A DNA stretch of 64,000 nt from Planctomycetota bacterium (GCA_020853575.1 JADYYP010000024.1:124001-188000), one strand, 5' to 3'. Shown: positions 9,255-18,795, numbered from the stretch's first letter. The notes: generated from the letters alone by a model not told the origin. Numbers and translations: made by a program.

Positions 9255-10091
9255 TCAGCGCAGCGCTTCCTCGAGCGCCGTGGCGCGGTCGGTCTTCTCG
9301 TCGCGGTACTTCACGATCAAAGCACAGGCGATCTGCAAGCGGCGCAGGCCGGCCCAGGCGTGCGCGACGCCGTCGCGGGCGACGGGCCGCGTTCCCGGCA
9401 CGACCACGGCGTTCTCGGGGATCTCCAGGGGCACCTCGCGCGAACCGCGCAGCTCGCGCTCGTGGACCAGGTCGTACACGACCGTGCCCGAAGAGAGCAC
9501 GGTGCCCGCGGCCAGCACGGCGCCCGCGCGCAACAGGACACCCTCGTACACGCCGCAATTGCCGCCGACGAACACGTCGTCCTCGACGATCACCGGGCGT
9601 GCGTTGGCGGGCTCGAGCACCCCGCCGATCTGCGCACCCGCGGACAGGTGCACGCGAGCCCCGATCTGGGCGCAGGAACCGACCAAGACGTGGCTGTCGA
9701 TCAGCGTGTCGACGTCGACGTAGGCGCCGACGTTGACGTAGCTCGGCGGCATCACGATCACCCCGTGGTCGAGGTGCGCTCCGCGCCGAATCGACGAGCC
9801 CCCGGGCACGATGCGCACGCGGTCGGCCACCTCGAACGCGCGCGGCTCGAGCGCGCCCTTGTCGATGAACGACGCCGGAGTGTGCGAGACGAACTTGTCG
9901 ATCAACTCGCGCCGCCGCACGCTGGGCCACGGAATCGTCGCCGGGCTCGAGGCACGGAATACGGCGAGGATCTCCTCCTTGATCCAGGCGTGCACGACCC
10001 ACGCGCCGTCCTCGAGCGGCTCCGCCACGCGCACGTCGCCGCGCTCCAGCGCATCGAGCAGCGCCTCACCCTTCAAGCGTTCTTCGGTCAT
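9255..10091 (-). CDS. dapD: 2,3,4,5-tetrahydropyridine-2,6-dicarboxylate N-succinyltransferase
   Basis: Cytoplasmic enzyme of the succinylase branch of diaminopimelate/lysine synthesis; it transfers succinyl from succinyl-CoA to tetrahydrodipicolinate. It is 278 residues, close to the usual ~274. An N-terminal helical domain is followed by a left-handed beta-helix of hexapeptide repeats, recognisable in SSIRRGAHLDHGVIVMPP, NVGAYVDVDTLID and VLVGSCAQIGARVHLS. Conserved GGVLEP and EDDVFVGGNCGVYEG segments complete the acyltransferase core. Its ATG overlaps the stop of dapE by 4 bases (ATGA), so the two form one operon. Diaminopimelate is needed for both lysine and peptidoglycan, so the pair suggests the organism makes a DAP-type cell wall. 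Confidence 0.95.
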   Translation of the reverse strand: MTEERLKGEALLDALERGDVRVAEPLEDGAWVVHAWIKEEILAVFRASSPATIPWPSVRRRELIDKFVSHTPASFIDKGALEPRAFEVADRVRIVPGGSSIRRGAHLDHGVIVMPPSYVNVGAYVDVDTLIDSHVLVGSCAQIGARVHLSAGAQIGGVLEPANARPVIVEDDVFVGGNCGVYEGVLLRAGAVLAAGTVLSSGTVVYDLVHERELRGSREVPLEIPENAVVVPGTRPVARDGVAHAWAGLRRLQIACALIVKYRDEKTDRATALEEALR

Positions 10092-11122
10092 CGCAGGGGC
10101 TCCTGGTGCGCGAGCAGTTCGCGCGCGGTCCGTGCATATTCGTGCACGGCGCGCTCGAACGAGCTCTTCGAAATGCACTCGTGATCGGTGTGCGCGTCGA
10201 GGATCCTCCCGGGACCGTAGAGCAGCGGCTTGCCCCAGCGTTTGAGGTGCGGGGCATCGGTGCCGAAGGCCACCGGGATCGGCGTGTGGCCATGCGGCAC
10301 GTGGAATTCGGTCGGGCCGTAGCTCTTGTAGGGCTTCTGCAGCTCGACGCGCTCGCCGAGGCACGCGCGCAACTTGCGCTCGGTGACCGCGGGGTCCTCG
10401 ACCGCACGCAAGAGCAGGCTCGCCACCGCGCGCTCGGCGACGACGTTGGCGGCGACTCCGCCCGCGAGCGTGCCGATGTTGAGCGTGCCCGGCCCGAGCA
10501 GCGCATGCCGGCCCCAGTCCTGCGCCAGCAAGCGCTCGATGGCGTGCACCAGCTCGTGGATCGCAGACGGCAGGTTGGCCTGGGAGCTGTGCCCCGCCAC
10601 GCCGTGCGCGACGAGCTCGGCCTTGTAGACACCCTTGTGCGCGCCGACGAAGCGATTGTCGGTGGGCTCGCCGACGATGGTGAAGCGTGGACGCCACGGT
10701 TCGGCGAGGCGCTCGTTGGCCAGCGCGGCCCCGGCCGAATCGGTCTCCTCGCCGCAAGTGAACAGGAATCCGACGCGCTCCTCGCCTTGGTCGAGCAAGC
10801 TCCGGGTGGCCTCGAGCATCGCCAGCGCGGGTCCCTTGGCGTCGCACGCGCCGCGCCCGTGGACCGCGTCGCGTTCCTCGCGCGGGCCGATGTACGGGGG
10901 CACGGTGTCGAGGTGCGTGCAGAACACCACCTCGGGCGCGCGCGCACCGCGAGCGAGCACGTTGAAGCGGCCTGGAGCGAGCTCTTGGCGCTCGACGCCC
11001 AAGCCCAACCCACCCAGCTCGCGCGCAAGGGCGTCGGCGTAGTCGCGCTCGTCGCCGGTGATCGACGGGATCGCGATCCAATCGCACAACTTGGAAAACA
11101 CGTTGCTCGAGGAGGTGCTCAC
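10088..11122 (-). CDS. dapE: M20 family peptidase, succinyl-diaminopimelate desuccinylase-type
   Basis: A 344-residue zinc hydrolase of the ArgE/DapE group. Metal-site motifs are visible: CTHLDTVPP (first His), GRGACDAKGP (bridging Asp), TCGEETDSAG (catalytic Glu pair) and a C-terminal His in DAHTDHECI. The dimerisation domain lies between about residues 165 and 280. The gene is directly coupled to dapD by a 4-base overlap, which favours N-succinyl-LL-diaminopimelate as substrate over acetylornithine. A related lysine-biosynthesis aminoacyl hydrolase cannot be excluded on motifs alone. It is transcribed divergently from the GNAT gene at 11160, with only 37 bases between starts, so their promoters must overlap. 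Confidence 0.88.
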   Translation of the reverse strand: MSTSSSNVFSKLCDWIAIPSITGDERDYADALARELGGLGLGVERQELAPGRFNVLARGARAPEVVFCTHLDTVPPYIGPREERDAVHGRGACDAKGPALAMLEATRSLLDQGEERVGFLFTCGEETDSAGAALANERLAEPWRPRFTIVGEPTDNRFVGAHKGVYKAELVAHGVAGHSSQANLPSAIHELVHAIERLLAQDWGRHALLGPGTLNIGTLAGGVAANVVAERAVASLLLRAVEDPAVTERKLRACLGERVELQKPYKSYGPTEFHVPHGHTPIPVAFGTDAPHLKRWGKPLLYGPGRILDAHTDHECISKSSFERAVHEYARTARELLAHQEPLR

Positions 11123-11159
11123 GGCGCGCGCAGTGTAGGGACACTAGACTGGCGCCGCG

Positions 11160-11960
11160 ATGAGCGACTTCGTCAAGGTCGTGCCCGCGGAATCGCGCCA
11201 CTACGGCGAGTTCGTGAGGCTCTTCCCGGAGCTCGGTGTCGACGATCCGATCCCGGACTTCGCGTTGTGGTACGAGCGCATGGCGCCCGACTCGCTGTTC
11301 CTCGAAGAGCACGGGATGGTGCTGGCCTACGCCTGGTTCTACGCGCTCGACGACGAGGGCTTCGTGCGCCACGTGATCGTCGACCCGACCGCGCGCGGCC
11401 GCGGCCTCGGCGCGCGCCTGATGCACGAGATCGCGCAGCGCCTGCGCCAGCGCGGCTGCTCGAACTGGCAACTCAACGTCAAGCCCGACAACCGGCCGGC
11501 GGTCAGGCTGTACCGCGCCTACGGGATGGACACGGATTACCGCACGTGGGTCGTGCGCATCGCGCGCCAGAGCGTGGCCGCGTTCGCGAGCCCGGGCTCG
11601 CCGGCGGTCGAGCTCCCGGCCAACGAGGACCCGCACACCGAGGTCGAGTTCGACTTGCCCGGAGGCTTGCTGACCAAGCTGCGCTCGGGACCGGACATCC
11701 GCGTGCTCGGGGTTCGCGCGGGAGCCCGCCTGCGCGGCGTGGCGCGCTTCGACCCGTTGTTCCCCGGCGCTTTTCCGTTCCTGGCGCGCGACGACGACGC
11801 CGCGCGCGGATTGCTCGAGGCGATGCTGGCCTGCACACCGCCCGACAAGCCTTGGGTCCAACTCGTGCTCGAACGCGACGCGCGCCTGGCTCAGGCGCTA
11901 CTCGACGGCGGAGCTTGGTTGATGTTCGAGATCCACCACATGACGGGCACGATTCCCTGA
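11160..11960 (+). CDS. GNAT family N-acetyltransferase
   Basis: A 266-residue cytoplasmic protein. The N-terminal ~135 residues form a GNAT domain, with the acetyl-CoA binding loop in VDPTARGRGLGARL and a typical beta-alpha end in NRPAVRLYRAYGMD. The remaining ~130 residues form a second region (VEFDLPGGLLTKLRSG and FDPLFPGAFPFLAR) that resembles a domain found behind some GNATs, but I cannot name it. Substrate unknown. The gene is divergent from dapE across a 37-base gap. The region downstream holds one copy of the 57-bp dispersed repeat. Confidence 0.85.
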   Translation: MSDFVKVVPAESRHYGEFVRLFPELGVDDPIPDFALWYERMAPDSLFLEEHGMVLAYAWFYALDDEGFVRHVIVDPTARGRGLGARLMHEIAQRLRQRGCSNWQLNVKPDNRPAVRLYRAYGMDTDYRTWVVRIARQSVAAFASPGSPAVELPANEDPHTEVEFDLPGGLLTKLRSGPDIRVLGVRAGARLRGVARFDPLFPGAFPFLARDDDAARGLLEAMLACTPPDKPWVQLVLERDARLAQALLDGGAWLMFEIHHMTGTIP

Positions 11961-11995
11961 GCCTGTCGAGCAGCGCGGATCGGATTTCCCGAAGT

Positions 11996-12052
11996 GTCGG
12001 AAGCGCCGGCGCGCTCCAGGCGCGGGACGTCGAGACGGTGAGCTCCTCGCGG
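11996..12052 (+). repeat. 57-bp dispersed intergenic repeat, copy A
   Basis: This stretch aligns without gaps over 57 bases with copies at 53366-53422 and, inverted, 61641-61697, and with one gap to the inverted copy at 15831-15887. The best conserved core in the family is GCCGGACGTCGAGACCGTGA; here it reads GCGGGACGTCGAGACGGTGA. It lies between the GNAT stop and the next start, outside coding sequence. Confidence 0.7.
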
Positions 12053-12165
12053 TCGTTTCATCTCCGAGCGCTGGCCCGTCGTCCCGCTCCGTGCCGCCAC
12101 CGCTAGACTGCGCGCAGGCCTCCCGGCACCCGTTCCGCCCGTCGCCGCACCGCTCTCGATCCACC

Positions 12166-15100
12166 ATGCAACACACCCAACGCGCTCTCGCGCGCCTGTG
12201 CGCCGTCCTCGTGCCCTGCGGCCTCGCGCTGGCACAGTCGAGCTTCGTCAACTACGAGAACCCGCACGTCCATCCGCTCGAGCGCACTCCCGACGGAACG
12301 CGCTTGATCGCGGTGAACACGCCCGACAACCGCATCGAGGTCTTCGACCTCACCGGCGTGCGCGTGTTCCCCCAGTTCTCGGTGCCGGTCGGGCTCGACC
12401 CGGTCTCGGTGCGCGCGCGCAGCGCCACCGAAGTCTGGGTCGTCAACCACGTCTCGGACTCGATCAGCATCGTCGACCTTTCGACCGGCAACGTGGTGCG
12501 CACGCTCGCCACCGACGACGAGCCGGCCGACGTGGTGTTCACCTCCAGCCCCGCGCGCGCGTTCGTCAGCTGCAGCCAGGCGAACAGCGTGCTCGTGTTC
12601 GATCTCGCGAATCTGGCGGCCGTTCCACAACGCATCGCGATCGTCGGTGAGGAACCGCGCGCGCTGGCCGTCGACGCCACGGGCTCCAAGGTGTACGCGG
12701 CGATCTTCGAGTCGGGCAATCGCTCGACGGTGCTCGGCGGCGGCTTGGCCGTGTCCGGCACGCTTTCGTTCCCGCCCAACGTGGTCAGCGATCCGAGCGG
12801 TCCCTATGGAGGCCTCAATCCGCCGCCGAACAATGGCGCCCAGTTCGATCCACCGCTCAACGGCGCCTCGGGCACTCCACCGCGCGTCAGCCTGATCGTG
12901 AAGCAAGACGGCGCCGGCCGCTGGCGCGACGACAACGGCACCGATTGGACCGACTTCGTCAGCGGATCGAGCGCGGCCCTCTCCGGCCGCCCGATCGGAT
13001 GGAGCCTGGCCGACCACGACATCGCGGTGATCGACTCCGCCAGCCTGTCGGTCGGGTACGCGAGCGGCCTGATGAACATCTGCATGGCGCTGGCCGTGCA
13101 CCCGACCAGCGGCGCGATCACCGTCGTCGGCACCGACGGCACCAACGAGGTGCGCTTCGAGCCCAAGGTCAACGGGACTTTCGTGCGCGTCGAGTTGGCG
13201 CGCGTCGACGCGACCACGCAGCTCTCGCTGGGCACGAGCGATCTCAACCCGCACCTGGGCTACGCGAGCGCGACCGTGCCGCAAAGCGAGCGCGACAAGT
13301 CCCTCGGCGATCCGCGCGCGATCCTGTGGCGCGCCGACGGCTCGCGCGGCTACGTCAGCGGCATGGGCTCGAACAACGTGATCGTGATCGACGCTCTGGG
13401 CCAGCGCGCCGGGCTCGCGCCGACGATCGAGGTCGGCGAGGGACCGACCGGGCTCGCGCTCGACGAGGCGCGCGGCAAGCTGTACGTGCTCGACAAGTTC
13501 GAGAGCGCGCTCTCGATCGTCGACTTGGCCCTCGAGCGCGAGGTGGCGCGCGTTCCGTTCCACGATCCGTCGCCGGCGGCGATCAAGCTCGGGCGCAAGC
13601 ACCTCTACGACACGCACAAGAACTCCGGGCTCGGGCAAGCGGCCTGCGCGTCGTGCCACGTGGACGCGCGCCTGGACCGCCTGGCCTGGGACCTCGGCGA
13701 CCCGTCGGGAGCGCTCAAGCAGACCACCGGGCAGAACCTCGGCGCCAACATCCCCGGGCTCAACACCGGCTTCCAGCCCTGGCACCCGATGAAGGGGCCG
13801 ATGACCACGCAGACGCTGCAGGACATCGTCGCGCACGAGCCGCTGCACTGGCGCGGCGATCGCGCGGGCCTCGAGGAGTTCAACGGCGCGTTCGTTGGCC
13901 TGCAAGGCGACGACACCAACCTCACGCCCACGGAAATGCAGCAGTTCGAGGACTTCCTGGCGACGATCACCTACCCGCCCAACCCGTACCGCAACTTCGA
14001 CAACACGCTGCCGACCAATCTGCCCTTGCCGGGCCACTTCACGACAGGTCGCTTCGCGCCCGCGGGCCAAGCGCTGCCCAACGGCAACGCCATCGCTGGA
14101 CTGGCCGCCTACCGACCGCCGAGCTTCCTCGACGGCGGCAATCTGGCCTGCGTCACTTGCCACACCCTGCCCACGGGCATGGGCACCGACTATCGGCTGC
14201 AAGGCGCGGCGCTCGTGCCGATCGCACCCGGGCCGTCGGGCGAGCACCACCGCGCCTTGGTCTCGGTCGATGGCACGACCAACGTCAGCACCAAGATCCC
14301 GCAGCTGCGCAACATCTACGAGAAGACCGGCTTCAACACCACGCAACTGGTCAACACCGCGGGCTTCGGCTATCTGCACGACGGCAGCGTGGATTCGATC
14401 GAGCGCTTCCTGGCGGAACCGGCCTTCGACGTCACGAGCGACCAGATGGTCGCCAACTTGACGGCCTTCATGCTGGCCTTCTCGGGCAGCGAGCTCCCGG
14501 TGGGCTCGACCAATCCGCTCAACGCCGAGCCGCCGGGAGGCACGAGCAAGGACTCGCACGCCGCCGTCGGCGCGCAGCGCACGTTTTCCGCGCCCGCCAA
14601 CGCCGCGGACCAGGCCTGGATCAACCAAGTGATCGGCTTCGCCAACGCGAACAAGACGGGCCTCGTGGTCAAGGGTCGCCAAGGCGGATTGACGCGCGGT
14701 TACGCCTGGGTCCCGGGCTCGAATCTGTTCCAGTCCGACCGCGCCGCGCAGAGCTCGAGCGCCAGCGCGCTGTGGGCCGCGGCCGGCGGCGGGAACGAGC
14801 TGACCTTCACCGTCGTTCCGCGCGGCAGCCAGACGCGCATCGGCATCGACCGCGACCTCGACGGCACCTTCGATCGCGATGAGCTCGACCTCGGCACCGA
14901 TCCCGCGGACGCCGCGAGCCATCCCGGCGGCTGCCTCGAGCTCACGCCGCTGGTGCCCTCGGGCCTGGTGACCACGACGCTCGGAGCGAACGCGATCCAC
15001 CTGGCCTGGACCGACAACGCCTCGAACGAGCAGGGCTTCACGGTCGAGCGCGCGCCGCTGGGCTCGGGCGCGTTCGCGGTCGTGGCCACGCTCGGCGCCG

Positions 15101-15678
15101 ACGTGACGTCGTTCCGCGACAGCTCGATCGCCTGTGAGTCGGCCTACGACTACCGCGTCAGCGCGTTCAACTGCGCGGGCTCGTCGGGTTTCGCGATCTC
15201 ACTCGGGCTCGGCGGCTCGTGCTGCTCGAATGCGGTCACCTACTGCACGGCGAAGACCAACAGCCTGGGCTGTGTCCCGTTCATCGGCGCCAGCGGACAA
15301 GCGAGCGCGAGCGCCACCAGCGGCTTCCTGGTCGTCGGTGCCCAAATGCGCAATCTCAAGCCGGGGCTCTTGTTCTACGGCTTCAGTGGACGCGCCGCGG
15401 CACCCTTCCAAGCCGGCACGATGTGCGTCGCCGCGCCGCGCTTCCGCGGCATCACCTCGAGCTCCAATGGCAACGCCGCGCCCGCCGACGATTGCTCGGG
15501 CCGCTTCGCGCTCGACTTGAACGCCTTCGCCTCCGGCGCGCTCGGCGGCAACCCGATGCCTGGACTGCGCGTCGTCGGCAGCGTGGTCAACTGCCAGTGG
15601 TGGGGCCGCGACACGGGCTTCGCGCCGCCGAACAACACCACCCTGAGCGACGCGCTCGAGTTCACGATTTGCCCGTGA
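12166..15678 (+). CDS. Secreted YncE-like beta-propeller / di-haem cytochrome c fusion with type I C-terminal domain
   Basis: A 1170-residue exported protein starting at MQHTQRA, with a signal peptide ending ALAQ. Residues ~25-480 form a YVTN/YncE-type beta-propeller (NRIEVFDLTGVRV, DSISIVDLSTGNVVRTL, GPTGLALDEARGKLYVLD). Next is a cytochrome-peroxidase-like region with two haem c motifs, CASCH (residues 494-498) and CVTCH (662-666). Near residue 900 there is a Ca-binding-like RDLDGTFDRDELDLGTD, then a fibronectin-type segment (ITLAWTDNASNEQGF type). The end carries the type I C-terminal domain (TYCTAKTNSLGC, GLLFYG, LSDALEF). The layout suggests a periplasmic or surface redox protein. Related propeller/di-haem proteins occur widely in environmental bacteria. 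The electron acceptor or substrate cannot be read from the sequence. Confidence 0.87.
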   Translation: MQHTQRALARLCAVLVPCGLALAQSSFVNYENPHVHPLERTPDGTRLIAVNTPDNRIEVFDLTGVRVFPQFSVPVGLDPVSVRARSATEVWVVNHVSDSISIVDLSTGNVVRTLATDDEPADVVFTSSPARAFVSCSQANSVLVFDLANLAAVPQRIAIVGEEPRALAVDATGSKVYAAIFESGNRSTVLGGGLAVSGTLSFPPNVVSDPSGPYGGLNPPPNNGAQFDPPLNGASGTPPRVSLIVKQDGAGRWRDDNGTDWTDFVSGSSAALSGRPIGWSLADHDIAVIDSASLSVGYASGLMNICMALAVHPTSGAITVVGTDGTNEVRFEPKVNGTFVRVELARVDATTQLSLGTSDLNPHLGYASATVPQSERDKSLGDPRAILWRADGSRGYVSGMGSNNVIVIDALGQRAGLAPTIEVGEGPTGLALDEARGKLYVLDKFESALSIVDLALEREVARVPFHDPSPAAIKLGRKHLYDTHKNSGLGQAACASCHVDARLDRLAWDLGDPSGALKQTTGQNLGANIPGLNTGFQPWHPMKGPMTTQTLQDIVAHEPLHWRGDRAGLEEFNGAFVGLQGDDTNLTPTEMQQFEDFLATITYPPNPYRNFDNTLPTNLPLPGHFTTGRFAPAGQALPNGNAIAGLAAYRPPSFLDGGNLACVTCHTLPTGMGTDYRLQGAALVPIAPGPSGEHHRALVSVDGTTNVSTKIPQLRNIYEKTGFNTTQLVNTAGFGYLHDGSVDSIERFLAEPAFDVTSDQMVANLTAFMLAFSGSELPVGSTNPLNAEPPGGTSKDSHAAVGAQRTFSAPANAADQAWINQVIGFANANKTGLVVKGRQGGLTRGYAWVPGSNLFQSDRAAQSSSASALWAAAGGGNELTFTVVPRGSQTRIGIDRDLDGTFDRDELDLGTDPADAASHPGGCLELTPLVPSGLVTTTLGANAIHLAWTDNASNEQGFTVERAPLGSGAFAVVATLGADVTSFRDSSIACESAYDYRVSAFNCAGSSGFAISLGLGGSCCSNAVTYCTAKTNSLGCVPFIGASGQASASATSGFLVVGAQMRNLKPGLLFYGFSGRAAAPFQAGTMCVAAPRFRGITSSSNGNAAPADDCSGRFALDLNAFASGALGGNPMPGLRVVGSVVNCQWWGRDTGFAPPNNTTLSDALEFTICP

Positions 15679-15707
15679 TATGGGCGGGCCGCGGGCCAAG
15701 AAAACGA

Positions 15708-15744
15708 CCCGTCGCTCGGACCCGTGTGGGCTCCGAGCGACGGG
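15708..15744 (-). terminator. Hairpin between convergent genes
   Basis: A perfect 13-bp inverted repeat (cccgtcgctcgga at 15708-15720 with its complement at 15732-15744) around an 11-base loop. On the minus strand it is followed by a T-rich run (complement of 15698-15704), so it can serve as an intrinsic terminator for the M16 peptidase gene. It may also stop the plus-strand cytochrome gene that ends at 15678. Confidence 0.65.
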
Positions 15745-15830
15745 ACTTGGCGACTGGCGACCTCGCACGCGAAGCAGTCGAGCCGCGCGCTCGCGCGCAC
15801 GCGCAGCTCCAGCGCGCGCCGAGCCCTCAG

Positions 15831-15887
15831 AGCGTGAGGCCGTCGCGGTCTCGACGGCCGGCGCCCGCGGGCGCCGGCGCATCCAAC
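15831..15887 (-). repeat. 57-bp dispersed intergenic repeat, copy C (inverted)
   Basis: The reverse complement begins GTTGGATGCGCCGGCGCC and contains GCCGTCGAGACCGCGACGG; it aligns with copy B at 53366 with one single-base gap. It contains a perfect palindrome at 15857-15878 (10-bp arms around GC) that the other copies retain only partly. It sits between two convergent stops, just outside the M16 peptidase gene. Confidence 0.7.
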
Positions 15888-15924
15888 GTCTCGAGCGCGC
15901 GCAGCCTCATTTCTCCGCGAGCGC

Positions 15925-18795
15925 TCAGCGCAACGGAGCTCCGCTCTCGTCGAGCTCGATCGGGTCGCCGAGACCGAGCTCGGCCAAGCCGGCCGCGATC
16001 TTCTGCTTGTCGCCGACGACCAGCACCACCATCGAGTCGGGACGCACGTGGGTCGCCGCCAGGCGCTGCTGCTCCGCGAGCGTCATCGACGCCAACTGCT
16101 GCAGGCGTTGCTCGGCGAAGTCGTCGCTCCAGCCGAACTTGGCGATGGCCTCGAGCATGCCGCCCAGCGCGCGCGTCGACTCGTACTCGCGAGCGGCGCT
16201 CTGCGAGATCGCGTCCTTGGCGAAGGCCAGTTCCTTCTCGGTCACGCCCTCGCGGATCGCGCGCAGCTCCTTCATGAACTCGACCACCGACTCCTTGGTG
16301 ACGTCGGTCTTGACCGCCGCGCTGGCGGTGAACGCGCCCGGCGAGCGTCCGCCGTCGAGCCCAGTGCGGGCACCGTAGGTGTAGCCCTTGTCCTCGCGCA
16401 GGTTGAGGTTGACGCGGCTCGAGAAGGCGCCGCCGAGCGAGTAGTTGAGGATCGTCAACGGGTAGTAGTCGGGGTCGGTCGAGGCCAGCGAGACGTTGCC
16501 GATGCGGATCTCGGACTGCGCGGCACCGGGCTTGTCGACCAGGTACACGCGCGTGGTCTCGATCGGCCGGGGTGCGGGCGGGGTCGGCTGAGCGAGCGCG
16601 GCGGCTCCGCGCCATTCGCGGGTGATCGGCGCGAAGAGCTGCTCGACCCGTCGCGCGTCGCCTCCGCCGACGTACACCAGCCGCGCTCCGTTCGGGATGC
16701 CGTGCGAGCGCCAGAACTCCACCAGATCCTCGAGGCGCAGGGCTTCGATCGTGGATTTGGTGCCGACGCTCGGCAGCCCCTGCACCGTGTCCCCCCACAA
16801 GATGCGCCGGTACGCGTCGCCCGCGACGGCGCGGATCTGGTCCTTGCGCGCCTCGAGCGCGACCAAGCGGTCCTTGCGGATGCGCTCGAAGTCCTCGGCG
16901 GCGAAGCGCGGGCGCAGCAGCACGTCCGCGAACAACTCGAGCGCCGCGTCCAGGTGCTTGTCGAGGCAAGTGAGCGAGAGCGTGATCTCGTCCTCTCCGG
17001 CGCCGACGTCGAGCGACGCTCCCAGTCGATCGAGCGCTTCGGTCAGTCCGCGCACGTCGAGCTCCCGAGTTCCTTGCTGCAGCAGCTCAGCGGTCATCGA
17101 CGACAACCCGAGCGTCGCCGTGGTCTCGTGGACGCGGCCGGCGGGCACCGACAACGACAACGTGGTCATGGGCAGCTCGGTGTAGCGCGTTCCGAGCACG
17201 CTCAGGCCGCCGGCGAGCTCCGTGCGCCAGACCTTCGGCGCGTGGAACGTGATCGGCGCTCCGGGCGCGGGCTTGAGCGTGCGGTCGAACTCCGCGGCAA
17301 CGCTCGCGCGCGGCTTGATCGCCGGCAGCGGGCTGGGGAAGCTGCGCTCGATCGGCGCCGAGGCTTCGACGGCCGCGGATGGCGCGCCCGCGCCCTTGGA
17401 CGAGTTCGCAGCGGCGAGCTGCAGCTTGCCCTCGGGCACGACGGACAGGACCACCGCCGGTTGTCCGACCAGGTAGCGCGCCAGCACGCGCTGCACGTCC
17501 GCCGGCGTCACCGCCAAGTGGCGCCGGATGTCCTCGTCGAGATAGCCCGGCTCGTCGAGGAAGGTGTTGTAGTTGGCCAAGGTCGAGGTGCGCGATCCGA
17601 CCGTTTCCTGGCGCCGCACGAGACCGGCTTCGTAGCGGCTCTTGACGCGCTCGAGATGGTCGGCGGAGACGCCTTCACGCGCGAGCTGCTCGAGCAGGGC
17701 CAGCGTCTTCGACTCGAGCGTGTCGAGCGTCACGCCCGGATGGGGCCGCAGTTGGATCGAGAACTCGCCGGCGAGCTCGCGCGACTCGTTGCGCGCGCGC
17801 ACCATGCTCGCGAGTTGCTCGTCGATCGACAGGGCCGAGGTCAGCACCGACGAGTCGTTGGCCGCCAGGATGCTGCCCAGGAAGTCGAGCGCCGGCTCGT
17901 CGTCGGCCTGCGCCGGAACGGCGGGCCAGGTGAAGCTCAGCTGCGGGAGCTTGACGCGATCCTCCATCACCAGCCGCGCGCTGCTGCTCAGCGACACCGG
18001 CCGCGGCCGCGGCGGCGCGACTTCCGGTCCGCGCGGCAGCGAGCCGAAGTACTTCTGGACCAGGGCCACGACTTCATCGGTGCGCACGTCGCCGCCGATC
18101 GCGAGCGTCGCGTTGTTCGGCCCGTACCAGCGTTCGAAGAACGACTTGACGTCGTCGAGGCTGGCGGCGCTCAGGTCCTCCTGCGAGCCGATCGTCAGCC
18201 AGCTGTAGGGATGGCCCGGCGGATAGAGCGCCGCGGCGATCACACCGTCGGCCTGACCATAGGGCGTGTTCTCGTAGTTCTGGCGACGCTCGTTCTTCAC
18301 CACGTCGCGCTGGTTGTCGAGCTTCTTCTGGGTCAGCGCGGGCAGCAGGAAGCCCATGCGATCGCTCTCGAGCCACAGCGCGAGCTCGAGCTGGTTGGCC
18401 GGCAAGACCTCGAAGTAGTTCGTGCGGTCGGTGTTGGTCGTGCCGTTGAGCGTTCCGCCCGCTTCCTGCACGAGCTTGAAGTGCTGGTCGTCACCGACGT
18501 GCTCCGAGCCCTGGAAGAGCATGTGCTCGAACAGGTGCGCGAAGCCCGAGCGACCGAGCTCCTCGCGCGCGCTGCCGACGTGGTAGTAGACGTAGACCGC
18601 GACCAACGGATCGGAGTGATCCTCGTGGACGATCAGCTCGAGCCCGTTGTCGAGCACGAACTTCTGGTAGGGAATCGAGGAGCGCGCGTTGGTCGTGGCG
18701 AAGTCGAGAGGCGCGGACCGCTGCGGCGCGTCCGTCGCACGCTCCGGAGCGGCGACGCACGAGGTCAACAGCACGAGCGGGAGAATGCGACGCAT
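15925..18795 (-). CDS. M16 family zinc peptidase, predicted lipoprotein
   Basis: A 956-residue two-module M16 (pitrilysin/insulinase) metallopeptidase. Start at MRRILPLV gives a short lipoprotein signal with lipobox LTSC (Cys13), so the protein is probably anchored in a membrane on the periplasmic side. The first module has the inverted zinc motif HLFEH (residues 87-91) and the distal Glu in NER (Glu169), spaced 77 residues from the motif as in active members. The second module (from about 520) lacks HXXEH, as is usual for the non-catalytic half. The role is likely degradation of exported peptides or misfolded fragments. It diverges from the exported methyltransferase gene across 235 bases. 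A hairpin follows its 3' end. Confidence 0.93.
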   Translation of the reverse strand: MRRILPLVLLTSCVAAPERATDAPQRSAPLDFATTNARSSIPYQKFVLDNGLELIVHEDHSDPLVAVYVYYHVGSAREELGRSGFAHLFEHMLFQGSEHVGDDQHFKLVQEAGGTLNGTTNTDRTNYFEVLPANQLELALWLESDRMGFLLPALTQKKLDNQRDVVKNERRQNYENTPYGQADGVIAAALYPPGHPYSWLTIGSQEDLSAASLDDVKSFFERWYGPNNATLAIGGDVRTDEVVALVQKYFGSLPRGPEVAPPRPRPVSLSSSARLVMEDRVKLPQLSFTWPAVPAQADDEPALDFLGSILAANDSSVLTSALSIDEQLASMVRARNESRELAGEFSIQLRPHPGVTLDTLESKTLALLEQLAREGVSADHLERVKSRYEAGLVRRQETVGSRTSTLANYNTFLDEPGYLDEDIRRHLAVTPADVQRVLARYLVGQPAVVLSVVPEGKLQLAAANSSKGAGAPSAAVEASAPIERSFPSPLPAIKPRASVAAEFDRTLKPAPGAPITFHAPKVWRTELAGGLSVLGTRYTELPMTTLSLSVPAGRVHETTATLGLSSMTAELLQQGTRELDVRGLTEALDRLGASLDVGAGEDEITLSLTCLDKHLDAALELFADVLLRPRFAAEDFERIRKDRLVALEARKDQIRAVAGDAYRRILWGDTVQGLPSVGTKSTIEALRLEDLVEFWRSHGIPNGARLVYVGGGDARRVEQLFAPITREWRGAAALAQPTPPAPRPIETTRVYLVDKPGAAQSEIRIGNVSLASTDPDYYPLTILNYSLGGAFSSRVNLNLREDKGYTYGARTGLDGGRSPGAFTASAAVKTDVTKESVVEFMKELRAIREGVTEKELAFAKDAISQSAAREYESTRALGGMLEAIAKFGWSDDFAEQRLQQLASMTLAEQQRLAATHVRPDSMVVLVVGDKQKIAAGLAELGLGDPIELDESGAPLR

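Noticed and set aside
12103-15000. Long minus-strand open frame (965 codons) across the cytochrome gene
   Set aside because: It is antisense to a clear gene with haem motifs and domain order. It is Arg/Ala/Val-rich low-complexity, typical of GC-rich shadow frames.
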